From positions 1 to 64,000 of the forward strand of contig CAKVHA010000002.1 in the NCBI GenBank assembly GCA_934747775.1: a stretch of 64,000 bases of DNA, in the 5' to 3' direction. The stretch comes from an uncultured Clostridia bacterium (lineage in GTDB: Bacteria > Bacillota > Clostridia > Christensenellales > UBA1242). Positions 35,436-44,137 of this stretch are shown here, one piece after another (the stretch's first letter is position 1; each line of letters starts with the position of its first letter). Below the pieces are notes generated by a model. It worked only from the letters and a program-made list of their open reading frames with translations, was not told the origin of the DNA and made no database searches. The translations under genes and the position numbers were made by a program.

Positions 35436-36211
35436 TAGTATTTTACCCCCTTGTCCAAGTTGTAAGTTTTAAACATAGGAATTTTGCCTAGGTTTGCAAC
35501 TTGTTCTACTGGAATATTATATTTTTCCACAAAGTTTAGCCCACGCGGATTTTTGCCAACACGGTCGGAATAATGTGCGTCGCTATCTATTATAAACTTA
35601 ACACCTGTGGCAATCATATCGCGCATTTGCTCATCGGAAAAGTTTATAACCTTACCGTTTAGCTCAATGTATGTGTTGTACTCTTTTGCAACTGCAGCAA
35701 CCTTAACAGGGTCAACCAAACAGCCGTGAGTGTTAAGATGTGAAATAATATCTATTTGATTTGTTTTTATTGCGTCTATATACATTTGGGTGTTGCGCTC
35801 AATTTGTTTTTTAGAGTGTCTGCCTATTCCTAGTACATTTGGAACCCAAAAATTAAAAAACGCTTTTATATTTTTAGGGCGACCCAAATTGTGAAAACCC
35901 ACAACCAAAATATCTACAATTTTGCGGTTTTCTGGTGGCAAATCAATAGTGCCTTTAAGGTCTTGCAAATTGCTTTCTAGCCCACACAAAATATCTATTT
36001 GACCAGCGTATTTTTTACGCAAACTTTCTATTTCCACACGCATTTCGTTGTACTCTTTTTTGTTTATGCCGTAAAACATTTGCGAAAAAGAATGTTCGGT
36101 TATGGCAATCTGTTTTAATCCGCGTTTTATTGCAACCTTAATGTTGTCTTCAACCGTTCCATGTCCGTGAGTGTATATTGTGTGAGTATGATAATCTCCT
36201 AATAATACCAT
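35435..36211 (-). CDS. PHP-domain phosphoesterase
   Basis: 258 residues when begun at the ATG at 36211, which has an AAAGGGGAT site; the frame upstream to the TTG at 36235 is less likely. PHP phosphoesterases use a metal centre in a TIM-like barrel. Metal ligands are visible: DYHTHT at residues 5-10, then HGHG, ITEHS and, near the end, IDSDAHYSDRVG. The family includes YcdX and histidinol phosphatase-like enzymes, and this one is closest in layout to YcdX. In other Clostridia a PHP gene sits between murB and rapZ, and this position is kept. Substrate unknown. Confidence 0.88.
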   Translation of the reverse strand: MVLLGDYHTHTIYTHGHGTVEDNIKVAIKRGLKQIAITEHSFSQMFYGINKKEYNEMRVEIESLRKKYAGQIDILCGLESNLQDLKGTIDLPPENRKIVDILVVGFHNLGRPKNIKAFFNFWVPNVLGIGRHSKKQIERNTQMYIDAIKTNQIDIISHLNTHGCLVDPVKVAAVAKEYNTYIELNGKVINFSDEQMRDMIATGVKFIIDSDAHYSDRVGKNPRGLNFVEKYNIPVEQVANLGKIPMFKTYNLDKGVKY

Positions 36212-36237
36212 TTTTATCCCCTTTTGTTTGTGCAAAC

Positions 36238-37143
36238 CTATTCTACATAAATCACTTCGGTTTGCAAATCTATATTATAATCTTGTTTTATAATCTTTTT
36301 AATGTGGTCAATCAAATTTAAAACATCGTCGCTTGTAGCCGAGCCTGCGTTTACAATAAAGTTGGAGTGTTTTGGGCTGACCATTGCACCGCCAATTGCA
36401 TAACCTTTTAAACCTGCATCTTCTATGAGTCTTGCCACAGACACGCCGTCTGGATTTTTAAACACACAGCCTGCACTTGGCTGGTTTAGCGGCTGACGTG
36501 ACGCCCTTAGCTCTTTTATTTGCGCCATATGCTCTAAAATTTCGCTTTTTTTGCCCTTTTTAAGCTTAAACTCCACTTTTAACACAATAATGTTTGGATC
36601 TTGAAAAATGCTTTTTCGATAACCAAAACCACATTCTGATGCGGTAAACATTGTGATTTTGCCGTTTTTTATGGCAACCACCGATGTTACCAGGTTTTCC
36701 ATTTTAAACCCATAGGCGCTGGCGTTCATAACAAGCGCACCTGCCACCGATCCTGGAATGCCAAAGGCGTCTTCCAATCCGCTTAGCCCAAGCTCGCCAG
36801 CTCTGTACGCAAGAGCACTAAGCCCAAGCCCTGCGCTAGCAATTAGCGTTGTACCAAACTCGTCTAGGTGGCTATACTTTGCACCCAGCCTAACAACAAC
36901 GCCGTCATATCCGCCGCTACTAAAAAGCAAGTTGGTACAATTGCCCACCACCATATATTTAATTTGTTTTTCGTTTAAAAAGGTTATAATTCTAACTATT
37001 TCTTCCAAGCTTTCTGGTTCTACCCATATTTTACATTTGCCGCCTATTTTAAAAGAGCTAAATTCTTTTAAATTTACATTTTTTAAAACAAGCCCACACA
37101 TTTTTTTAAGTTTAGAAAAAACAAAATTAAAATTACTATTCAT
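36238..37143 (-). CDS. murB: UDP-N-acetylenolpyruvoylglucosamine reductase
   Basis: 301 residues. MurB reduces enolpyruvyl-UDP-GlcNAc to UDP-MurNAc with NADPH, a cytoplasmic step of peptidoglycan synthesis. The FAD-binding region holds KYMVVGNCTNLLFSSGGYDG and GIPGSVAGALVMNASAYG. GFGYRKS and the catalytic-serine region QPSAGCVFKNP (Ser in S-A-G-C-V-F) are present, as is the final HSNFIVNAGSATSDD. The first 13 residues may be an optional extension; ribosome binding site AAGGTAAA. It lies between uvrC (67 nt upstream) and the PHP gene (26 nt downstream) and is likely co-transcribed. Confidence 0.96.
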   Translation of the reverse strand: MNSNFNFVFSKLKKMCGLVLKNVNLKEFSSFKIGGKCKIWVEPESLEEIVRIITFLNEKQIKYMVVGNCTNLLFSSGGYDGVVVRLGAKYSHLDEFGTTLIASAGLGLSALAYRAGELGLSGLEDAFGIPGSVAGALVMNASAYGFKMENLVTSVVAIKNGKITMFTASECGFGYRKSIFQDPNIIVLKVEFKLKKGKKSEILEHMAQIKELRASRQPLNQPSAGCVFKNPDGVSVARLIEDAGLKGYAIGGAMVSPKHSNFIVNAGSATSDDVLNLIDHIKKIIKQDYNIDLQTEVIYVE

Positions 37144-37210
37144 ATTTTACCTTAAATTAAATTTTTTTTCAATTAATTAGTAAATATATATTCAATTTAA
37201 GATAAATAGT

Positions 37211-39013
37211 TTAATTATTTTCAAAAAAATCCTTAATATTTATCGCTTGAGTTTTTGTAATTCCGTTTATGCTCATTAATTCTACTAATGATGCAGATGC
37301 AATTTTATCGTAACTTTTAAAGTAATCGTACAAGGTTTTTACTGTTGCTTCGCCCACGCCTTTAATGCTTAAAAGTCGCGATTTTAGCGTGTTTTTGTCA
37401 CGCGTTTTGCGGTGGAAAGTTATTGCAAAACGGTGACTTTCGTCACGCACATTTTGCAAAAGTTTTAAGGCATAATTGTTTCGCGACAATATGTGTGGCT
37501 CGCTTTCGTGCGGTTTAAAAATTTCTTCTTCGCGCTTTGCTAGCGACACCATATCCACATCAAACCCCATACTGGTTATAACTTCGTATGCGTAGCCCAG
37601 CTGCCCTTTACCGCCGTCTATTAAAATAAGGTCGGGCTTACTACTAAAACTAACATCACTGGTTTCCTTATTGTACTCGGTCACGCGGCGAGTTAGTATT
37701 TGCTTCATACACTCAAAGTCGTTTGGCTTATCTATATCTATTTTAAACTTTCTATAGTGGCTTTTAAGCGGTTCGCCATTTACAAACACAACCATACTAG
37801 CCACCGTATTTGTGCCACTAATATGCGAAATATCATAACCTTCTATGCGATATGGCAAACGCCTTAACCCCAGCTGCTCTTTTAATGTTTTCATTGCACC
37901 CATAGTTTTCAACTCGTGCAATTTATCGCTGGAAATACTTTTTTCTAGGTCTTGTTTTGCATTTAGGTTGGCTAGGTCTAAAAGTTTTCTAAACTTGCCT
38001 TTTTGTGCATAAACCCACTCCACTTTTTGACCTTTTTCTTGCGATAGCCAAGTTTGCAACGGGTCGCTTTCAAAAAAGCTGACCACGTTTTTTGGAATAA
38101 CATTACTGGCGTAATACTGCGGAACAAAAGTTTCAACCGATGCTGCTCCGTCGTCGATGCCAATAACGTTGTAATTGTTAAGCCCCACCATTTTACCTCC
38201 ACGAACAACTAGCACAGATATAACCGCACTGCTGCCATTAGAGCAAAATCCAAACACGTCCACGTCCATAATTGTGCTAAGATTTGCAACTTGCTGGGCA
38301 TTTATGTTTTCAATAAGCTTTAAATACTGCTTGTACTGAATTGCGCGTTCAAACTGTTCAAACTGCGCACACTTCATCATTTTATCGGTTAATATTTTTT
38401 TAGCTTCGCCCAAATTGCCTTTTAAAAAGTCAATAACTTTTCTAACTTCGGCATCGTACTCTTCTTTAGTAACCCTGCCAGTGCAAGGTGCAAGACAAGT
38501 GCCCATTTCATAATTCAAACATTCGCGTTTTCTGTTTAGCGTGTTGCAATCCCTAAGCTTGAATGTGCTGTTTATAATGTTGTATAAATCTGTGGCTCTA
38601 ATGTTGTTGAAAAATGGGCCAAAATACAGAGATTTATCTTTTCTAACGCGACGTGTAATTTCAATTTTTGGAAACTTTTCGTTTGGATTAATTTTAATGT
38701 ATGGAAAAGCCTTGCCGTCTTTAAGCAAGATGTTGTAAAACGGCTGAAAAGTGTGTATTAGGTTGCTTTCCAAGTTAAGCGCTTCAAACTCGCTAGTGAC
38801 CACAATATAGTCAAAATCGTAAATGTTTTTAACCATTTGCATAACTTTTTCGGGTTTTTGAGTGTTTACAAAATAGCTGCTAACTCGGTTTTTTAGGTTT
38901 TTTGCTTTGCCGATGTAAATAATGTTGCCTTGGGCGTCAAACATTTTGTACACCCCTGGCACAAGCGGCAATTTTTTAACCTTATCTTTTAAATAATCAA
39001 TTCGCGTGTTCAT
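37211..39013 (-). CDS. uvrC: UvrABC nuclease subunit C
   Basis: 600 residues, the usual length. UvrC makes both incisions in nucleotide excision repair. Domains in order: GIY-YIG nuclease (about 10-90, with PGVYKMFDAQGNIIYIGKA and KNLKNRVSSYF), UVR coiled coil that binds UvrB (about 200-235), RNase-H-like nuclease (about 385-540, GYDISHISGTNTVASMVV and LILIDGGKGQL) and a double helix-hairpin-helix (about 545-600, LSIKGVGEATV and LMSINGITKTQA). I choose the ATG at 39013, not the TTG at 39031. It has no ribosome binding site, and a TATAAT ends 6 nt before it, which suggests a leaderless mRNA. It heads the murB-PHP-phosphorylase operon. Confidence 0.96.
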   Translation of the reverse strand: MNTRIDYLKDKVKKLPLVPGVYKMFDAQGNIIYIGKAKNLKNRVSSYFVNTQKPEKVMQMVKNIYDFDYIVVTSEFEALNLESNLIHTFQPFYNILLKDGKAFPYIKINPNEKFPKIEITRRVRKDKSLYFGPFFNNIRATDLYNIINSTFKLRDCNTLNRKRECLNYEMGTCLAPCTGRVTKEEYDAEVRKVIDFLKGNLGEAKKILTDKMMKCAQFEQFERAIQYKQYLKLIENINAQQVANLSTIMDVDVFGFCSNGSSAVISVLVVRGGKMVGLNNYNVIGIDDGAASVETFVPQYYASNVIPKNVVSFFESDPLQTWLSQEKGQKVEWVYAQKGKFRKLLDLANLNAKQDLEKSISSDKLHELKTMGAMKTLKEQLGLRRLPYRIEGYDISHISGTNTVASMVVFVNGEPLKSHYRKFKIDIDKPNDFECMKQILTRRVTEYNKETSDVSFSSKPDLILIDGGKGQLGYAYEVITSMGFDVDMVSLAKREEEIFKPHESEPHILSRNNYALKLLQNVRDESHRFAITFHRKTRDKNTLKSRLLSIKGVGEATVKTLYDYFKSYDKIASASLVELMSINGITKTQAINIKDFFENN

Positions 39014-39019
39014 ACTTAA

Positions 39020-39047
39020 ATTATAATGCAAAACTTAAAAAAGTAAA
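39020..39047 (-). promoter_or_regulatory. Promoter placed to give a leaderless uvrC transcript
   Basis: Minus strand TTTACT (39042-39047), 16-nt spacer, TATAAT (39020-39025). Transcription would begin at or next to the uvrC ATG, and no ribosome binding site is present. Confidence 0.5.
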
Positions 39048-39070
39048 AGGGTTTTTTAGAATTTTAGGTA

Positions 39071-39099
39071 TTGAAAACTTTAGCAGTATATGATATAAT
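39071..39099 (+). promoter_or_regulatory. Promoter for the helical-paralogue pair
   Basis: TTGAAA (39071-39076), 17-nt spacer, TATAAT (39094-39099); near consensus. Confidence 0.7.
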
Positions 39100-39127
39100 C
39101 TTTTAAATCAATTTAGAAGGGAAAATA

Positions 39128-40363
39128 ATGAGCGAAATTATAGATTTTTTTAAAGCAAAAGAAAAATACGGAAAGAAAAATAAAGAAAACGAGCCTGCAT
39201 TAGAGCCCACAACAAGCAAAAGCAGCAAACTTATTAGTTTTAACGCCATTGAAAATGAAAAGACAAAAAATGAAATTGGAAAATTTTCGGACAAAGATGA
39301 GCTTAGAGAAAATATTTCAAGCCTTATTCTTAAATCAACTTGCGATAAAATTGCATTGTATTTTGACACAATAAAACCAGCAAACCCAAACGAAGATATA
39401 GATGAATTTATGGCTTCTAAAAGTGGCGACGACATTGTAAAAGGCGCTCTTGTTATGATGAACCTAGCTCACGCCTGCCCACAACTTAACAGCATTTTTA
39501 TAAGCACCGATGCCATTTTTGACAACGCAATGGAAGCAAAGCTAGGCAAAGACGCAGCAAGCATAGTTATGGATGAAAAGATTAACCAAAAGGCCGACGA
39601 AGTTATTTTCAAGTTTGAAAAGCAAGGCAAATATGAACATATTGTAAACGATATTTTTGGCGATGCAGACAGAATGATTTCCATTTGGGAAAACTGCACC
39701 GACGAGAAAAAGCTAATTGAAGAACTTGAAGCAGCTCAAAACATTGTAACCGAAGCCGCAAAACAAGACCTGACAAGCGAAGAAAGCTATTTAGTTTTAA
39801 GCAAAATGTTAGGAAGTTGTCTTGAAAATATTGCGTACACCGAGCGAATTGCATACAGACAAGCTGGCGGCAAAAAGCCAATTAGCGAAGAAGACTTTGA
39901 AGTTTATTCACACCAATCTATTCCTATGAAAAAAGCAACAATTATGGGGTTAATTAAACAATTTGGCAAAAACGACGAAGTACTAAACAAAAGCAATCCA
40001 GAATTAAAAGCCGACACTTTAAGTATGTTGCATCCATTTTTAAATCGTTGCAATTCTTGCGTTAAAAATAAATTTTTTGTAGATACCTATGAACTTGAAA
40101 CCGACTTTTTATACAACATTGTAAAGCACGCACCACACCAACTAACTGCATTTGGACAGTTCTTGGCTGAAAACAACATTCAACTTCCGCTTAACATTCA
40201 AAAAATGTACACATATATGCCAGCCATAACAAAAGAATTTGATGACAAATTCATAAACAAGATTTTTGCAATAGAAAATGGCGGCTCGCTACTTAGAAGC
40301 GGAACGTTTAATCCTAAAAAATATCGCAAAGAACACGGAATTGTTTTTAAAGAAATCGAGTAA
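39128..40363 (+). CDS. Hypothetical helical protein, paralogue A
   Basis: 411 residues, not recognised. Mostly alpha-helical and soluble by composition, with a charged N-terminus (KAKEKYGKKNKENEPALEP). The C-terminal part from about residue 325 contains LYNIVKHAPHQLTAFGQFLAENNIQLPLNIQKMYTYMPAI (quoted in parts: APHQL, FGQFLAE, YTYMPAI). The same block closes the next gene. Both end in a (F/D)xxKYRKxxGI motif. No Cys-metal cluster, membrane segment or catalytic motif stands out. Ribosome binding site AGAAGGG. The gene is first of a two-gene plus-strand unit, divergent from uvrC, with only 15 nt to the second gene. Confidence 0.75.
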   Translation: MSEIIDFFKAKEKYGKKNKENEPALEPTTSKSSKLISFNAIENEKTKNEIGKFSDKDELRENISSLILKSTCDKIALYFDTIKPANPNEDIDEFMASKSGDDIVKGALVMMNLAHACPQLNSIFISTDAIFDNAMEAKLGKDAASIVMDEKINQKADEVIFKFEKQGKYEHIVNDIFGDADRMISIWENCTDEKKLIEELEAAQNIVTEAAKQDLTSEESYLVLSKMLGSCLENIAYTERIAYRQAGGKKPISEEDFEVYSHQSIPMKKATIMGLIKQFGKNDEVLNKSNPELKADTLSMLHPFLNRCNSCVKNKFFVDTYELETDFLYNIVKHAPHQLTAFGQFLAENNIQLPLNIQKMYTYMPAITKEFDDKFINKIFAIENGGSLLRSGTFNPKKYRKEHGIVFKEIE

Positions 40364-40378
40364 TAAAAGGAAGAAAAT

Positions 40379-41638
40379 ATGGATGATATCATAAACTACA
40401 TAACCTACGAAAAGGCAAAGCATAATGCAGACATTATTAAAGATGAAGAGAGTTCGGATTTAGCAAAAGCCAGAATACTAACCAACTCCGATAAAGTTAA
40501 AGACTTGTTTTTTTATATGATTCTAAACAATATAGAACACCAAGCCACAGCCGACCGCACTATGGCATTAAAAGGTATTATTGACAACAAAATTCCTAAT
40601 GTTAAAAACAGGGCCATTAATGAATTAACCAAAACAAAAGCCGCTTTAGAAGAATTTAATGTTGTTGATTTGGATTTTTATGAGTATTTTGCTGACGAGA
40701 TTAATCGATGCGAAAGCTTTTTACAGGAACTAATAGAACAAATTAACACAACATATTTTAGAAACACAACCGCAAGTCTGCAAGAAGCACTAAACGCTGC
40801 TGATGTAAATGCAACCGCTGAAAGAGCTTATTTAAAACTTATAACCTGCGCCGACAAAGATATATATAATAATTTGTTTAATTGTATCATTGCCGACATG
40901 GGCAATATTGGATACGCATTAAGTAAAGATTATTTAGAAATAACCGAAAATGCCGAAATGTTAAAAGGCACTTTACAAAACCTAGGAATGAAATGCGATG
41001 ACGAAACAGTATATTTAACCTACTACAAAATGGCAGTTAGATCACTAGAAAGTGTTTTGTTTGCTGGCAGGTTCTACGATTATTTTACCGATGCTCTTGA
41101 AGAAAGAAACAAGGGCGAACATATGATATACTATTTTGATCGCAATAATGTTTTAAAACTTATTAAAGACTTCAACAAAAATGATAGGAACTTTTCTGAT
41201 AAAAACAATACTCCTTGTCAATTGTTTAGTAACAGCTTAAAACACATTAAAGAGCGTATTGCCATAAGTGACGATAAAACACACGAAGTATTAATAGATA
41301 GTAAGGAACTTGAAGATGTTATGTATGATATTGTAAACCAAGCTCCACACCAACTAGAAACTTTTGCACAATTTTTAGCTGATGAAAAATTACCTTTACC
41401 TCTTGCTCCCGATAGATTGTATCTTTATGTACACGCAATTGCCGAATCCAACATAGACAAAGATGTTGCAGCTGCCGCTTTTTCACAAGAGCACGTTGGA
41501 ACATTTCCAGACATCGATAAGTACCGCAAATTAAAAGGAATAAAACGAAATTCTGCCGCTCCAGTTGAACCTAAAAAATGCTCAAACAACAACATTTTAC
41601 AGTTTGAACAAATTATACAACATTACCCTAGCAAATAA
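40379..41638 (+). CDS. Hypothetical helical protein, paralogue B
   Basis: 419 residues, not recognised. Helical and soluble, Asp/Asn/Lys-rich. The C-terminal block (YDIVNQAPHQLETFAQFLAD, LPLPLAPDRLYLYVHAI) and KYRKLKGIKR match paralogue A. The N-terminal halves are much less alike, so the duplication is old or the front parts evolve fast. Ribosome binding site AAAGGAAG. The last 16 nt overlap the end of the converging arsR gene (41623-41638), and no terminator is visible between them. No function can be inferred. Confidence 0.75.
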   Translation: MDDIINYITYEKAKHNADIIKDEESSDLAKARILTNSDKVKDLFFYMILNNIEHQATADRTMALKGIIDNKIPNVKNRAINELTKTKAALEEFNVVDLDFYEYFADEINRCESFLQELIEQINTTYFRNTTASLQEALNAADVNATAERAYLKLITCADKDIYNNLFNCIIADMGNIGYALSKDYLEITENAEMLKGTLQNLGMKCDDETVYLTYYKMAVRSLESVLFAGRFYDYFTDALEERNKGEHMIYYFDRNNVLKLIKDFNKNDRNFSDKNNTPCQLFSNSLKHIKERIAISDDKTHEVLIDSKELEDVMYDIVNQAPHQLETFAQFLADEKLPLPLAPDRLYLYVHAIAESNIDKDVAAAAFSQEHVGTFPDIDKYRKLKGIKRNSAAPVEPKKCSNNNILQFEQIIQHYPSK

Positions 41639-41961
41639 TCTACACCACTTAGCATAATGTCGTTTATGGCAGGACACGAAAGGCTATAGTACATAATTTT
41701 GCCGTTGCGCCTATACTCCACCGCACCGCATTGTTTTAAAAATCTTAGCTGATGACTAACGGTGGTCTGGTTTAGTTTTAACATAACCGAAAGATCATTT
41801 ACGCACATACTTGTAATGCAAAGTGCTGTAAGTATTTTAATGCGGGTTATATCCGAAAATATATCAAAAAAACTAGCTAGTTTTTGCAATGTTTGATCGG
41901 TGGGTAAGTACTTTATTACGTCGTTTTGGGTTTTTGGATTTAAAACCAATATTTTAGCCAT
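41623..41961 (-). CDS. ArsR-family winged-helix repressor
   Basis: 112 residues when started at the ATG at 41961, which has an AAGGAGAG site (the frame back to 42009 lacks one). Typical ArsR fold: FSDITRIKILTALCITSMCVNDLSVML, LNQTTVSHQLRFLKQCGAVEYRRNGKIMYYSL (quoted in parts: TVSHQLRFLKQ is the recognition helix). The usual metal box ELCVCDL is SMCVNDL here, keeping one Cys of two, so it may not sense metal in the classic way. It is divergent from the small Cys-rich membrane gene. A TTTGTGACAAA palindrome sits inside its promoter and suggests autoregulation and control of the neighbour. Confidence 0.88.
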   Translation of the reverse strand: MAKILVLNPKTQNDVIKYLPTDQTLQKLASFFDIFSDITRIKILTALCITSMCVNDLSVMLKLNQTTVSHQLRFLKQCGAVEYRRNGKIMYYSLSCPAINDIMLSGVDYLLG

Positions 41962-41987
41962 TACTTCTCTCCTTAACTTACAATTTA

Positions 41988-42017
41988 ATTGTAACAAAAT
42001 TTGTGACAAATTAACAA
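41988..42017 (-). promoter_or_regulatory. arsR promoter with embedded palindrome (candidate operator)
   Basis: Minus strand TTGTTA (42012-42017), 18-nt spacer, TACAAT (41988-41993). Between them lies the 5-1-5 palindrome TTTGTGACAAA (42000-42010). For the divergent gene TTAACA (42011-42016) stands 16 nt from CATAAT. Confidence 0.5.
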
Positions 42018-42076
42018 AAAAAATTTTTGTATCATAATAGTTATTAATTAATTAATTTGTAAATTTAGGGGGAAAT

Positions 42077-42277
42077 ATGAATTTTACAAACGACGTTTTG
42101 CTTGTGCTGTTGCTATCCATTCTTACTAGCACCGATGGCGAACTAGCAAACAATCAAAACTTTTTGTTGTTGTTACTTTTAGTTTTATCCACCGATAGTA
42201 GCAACAACCTAAACAACAACTCAGGCTGTTGTTGCGGAAGCTACAGCCGCTGCCGCTGCCGCGGATTATTTAACTAA
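42077..42277 (+). CDS. Tiny membrane protein with Cys/Arg-rich tail
   Basis: 66 residues. Two hydrophobic Leu-rich stretches (VLLVLLLSILTSTDG and FLLLLLLVLSTDSS) that look like an internal duplication, then an Asn/Ser linker and a tail with seven Cys-Arg-type residues (GCCCGSYSRCRCRGLFN). The GGGGGAAAT ribosome binding site, promoter and strong terminator all support a real gene despite its size. It is divergent from arsR. From memory similar Leu-rich peptides with a Cys cluster occur in Clostridia genomes; no function is known to me. It could be a metal-related or stress peptide, a spore-coat-like peptide, or an antimicrobial; none is supported by the sequence alone. Confidence 0.65.
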   Translation: MNFTNDVLLVLLLSILTSTDGELANNQNFLLLLLLVLSTDSSNNLNNNSGCCCGSYSRCRCRGLFN

Positions 42278-42281
42278 AAAA

Positions 42282-42305
42282 AACACTATCAAAATTGATA
42301 GTGTT
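42282..42305. terminator. Terminator between the Cys-rich gene and the GNAT gene
   Basis: CACTATCAA pairs with TTGATAGTG over 9 bp (A-T pairs extend it), two-base loop, with a T-run on each strand. It serves the Cys-rich gene (+) and the acetyltransferase gene (-). Confidence 0.85.
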
Positions 42306-42308
42306 TTT

Positions 42309-42980
42309 TTAATTGCCAACAACCCTTCCCCACGTACAAATTGTAATAAAGCCCATTTTTTCGTACATATTTTTAGCTATAGGATTGCAAACAAACAAGT
42401 AAACTTCGCCAGCCTCTTCGTGCAAAACTTTTTCTAACGCAATTTTGCCAAAACCTTTGCCGCGATACTTTTGTGCCGTAGCCACGCCGCCAATAATTAC
42501 TTTATTATTAACAAAGTTTGCTCGTGCAGTGCCACAAGGTTGGCCATTTAATCTAAAAAGTGCAATTAAAGTTTTTTTGTTTTTGCAGTCATCAAACAAT
42601 ATATTTACATCTTCATTATCCGCAATTCCCGCTTCTTTACAAATGTTGCTTGCATCGGATATGTCTTTAATATTGTTACAAACAATCGCAGAATTATCGC
42701 TATAACTTTTATTTGTGTACATTAGTTCGCCTAGCTCAATTTTGTTTGCAGCAATGCCAAGTTTTATTAGCGACTGATAGTCACCGCAAATATTTTTTAT
42801 TGATTTTATTTTTTTAATGTCGTCCGATGTAAAATCTTTTTTGTTGTTAACATACACAACAATTTTATCACCCATTTTTACTGCCAAAGACTCGTTTCTT
42901 TCAATAACGTTTTCCGCAAAAGGGACGTCACTTAAAACAAATTTTTTACACAAGTTGTCAATTCTTGGCACTATATTCAT
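42309..42980 (-). CDS. GNAT-family N-acetyltransferase
   Basis: 223 residues. The GNAT fold is in the C-terminal 100 residues. The acetyl-CoA-binding motif A is VATAQKYRGKGFGKIALEKVL (in parts: the QKYRGKGFGK loop fits Q/RxxGxG/A), and the final strand is NPIAKNMYEKMGF. The N-terminal half is not a catalytic GNAT part; it looks like a separate helical/beta region. Substrate unknown. Ribosome binding site AAAGGAGC. It is on the minus strand, 80 nt downstream of prfA, with the terminator after it. Confidence 0.85.
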   Translation of the reverse strand: MNIVPRIDNLCKKFVLSDVPFAENVIERNESLAVKMGDKIVVYVNNKKDFTSDDIKKIKSIKNICGDYQSLIKLGIAANKIELGELMYTNKSYSDNSAIVCNNIKDISDASNICKEAGIADNEDVNILFDDCKNKKTLIALFRLNGQPCGTARANFVNNKVIIGGVATAQKYRGKGFGKIALEKVLHEEAGEVYLFVCNPIAKNMYEKMGFITICTWGRVVGN

Positions 42981-43060
42981 AAAAAGCTCCTTTATGCTAC
43001 AAATTTAAAAAATGGCTGAAAAACTTTAGCATAGTTTCCCAACCATAAATAATATTAGTG

Positions 43061-44137
43061 TTAATCTTGCTTGTTTTCTTCTAAAAGTTCTTTTTGATGG
43101 GCAATTGTAAGGTTGTCTATTAAATCGTCTAAATCGCCATTTAAAAAGCCTTCTAGGTTGTAAACAGTGTAGTTTATGCGATGGTCTGTAAGGCGGCTTT
43201 GTGGGTAGTTGTAGGTTCTAATACGCTCGCTGCGGTCGCCAGTTCCCACTTGATTGCGGCGATTGTTTGCATATTCTTCGTCCGCTTGCATTTTAAAGTG
43301 GTCATAAAGTTTGCTTTTTAAAATAACCATTGCTTTTTCTTTGTTTTTAAGCTGGCTGCGTTCGTCTTGGCACGCAACAACTATGCCTGTAGGCAAGTGA
43401 GTAATACGCACGGCACTATCGGTAGTGTTAACATGTTGACCACCTGCTCCGCCGCTGCGATAAACATCTATTTTAAGGTCTTTTTCATTAATTTCAATAT
43501 CCACATCAACTTGTTCGGGAAGTACCGCTACTGTGGCTGTACTGGTGTGAATACGCCCGCTGGCTTCGGTTTCGGGAACGCGTTGAACACGATGAACACC
43601 GCTTTCGTATTTTAGCCTAGAATACACGCCTTTACCCTTAATTAAAAACGAGCACTCCTTAATTCCGCCAAGTTCTGTTTCGTTCATATCCAAAACTTCC
43701 ACTTTCCAACGATTGCGGTCGGCATACATATTGTACATTCTAAACAACACAGCGCCAAAAAGACACGATTCCTCGCCACCAGCACCACCACGAATTTCCA
43801 TAATAACGTTTTTGTCGTCGTTTTCATCTTTAGGCAAAAGCATAACTTTAAGTTCTTCTTCGGCTGCGGCAAGTTTCTTTTCGCAATCTAAAATGTCCGC
43901 TTCTGCTAGTTCCTTCATTTCGGGGTCGGTTTCAGTTTTTAACAACTCTTTAGAGTCGTCCAAATTCTTTTTAACTTGAAGATAATTGTCGTAAGCTTCC
44001 ACAACAGGTTGAAGATTAGAATACTCCTTGGTTAGTTCGCGATATAGTTTGTTATCGGAAATAACTTCAGGATCCATAATTCGTGCTGAAACTTCAATGT
44101 ATTTTTCTTTAATTTTATCTAATTTATCTACTAACAT
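43061..44137 (-). CDS. prfA: Peptide chain release factor 1
   Basis: 358 residues, the usual RF1 length. RF1 reads UAA and UAG. The GGQ tripeptide (residues 232-234, in RSGGAGGQHVN) is the peptidyl-tRNA hydrolysis site and is the target of PrmC methylation; prmC lies just upstream. The stop-recognition region has VHRVQRVPETEASGRIHTS, with P-x-T where Escherichia coli has PAT, so it is RF1 rather than RF2. It overlaps prmC by 7 nt. Start and ribosome binding site: a GGCGG about 4 nt before the ATG. Confidence 0.97.
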   Translation of the reverse strand: MLVDKLDKIKEKYIEVSARIMDPEVISDNKLYRELTKEYSNLQPVVEAYDNYLQVKKNLDDSKELLKTETDPEMKELAEADILDCEKKLAAAEEELKVMLLPKDENDDKNVIMEIRGGAGGEESCLFGAVLFRMYNMYADRNRWKVEVLDMNETELGGIKECSFLIKGKGVYSRLKYESGVHRVQRVPETEASGRIHTSTATVAVLPEQVDVDIEINEKDLKIDVYRSGGAGGQHVNTTDSAVRITHLPTGIVVACQDERSQLKNKEKAMVILKSKLYDHFKMQADEEYANNRRNQVGTGDRSERIRTYNYPQSRLTDHRINYTVYNLEGFLNGDLDDLIDNLTIAHQKELLEENKQD

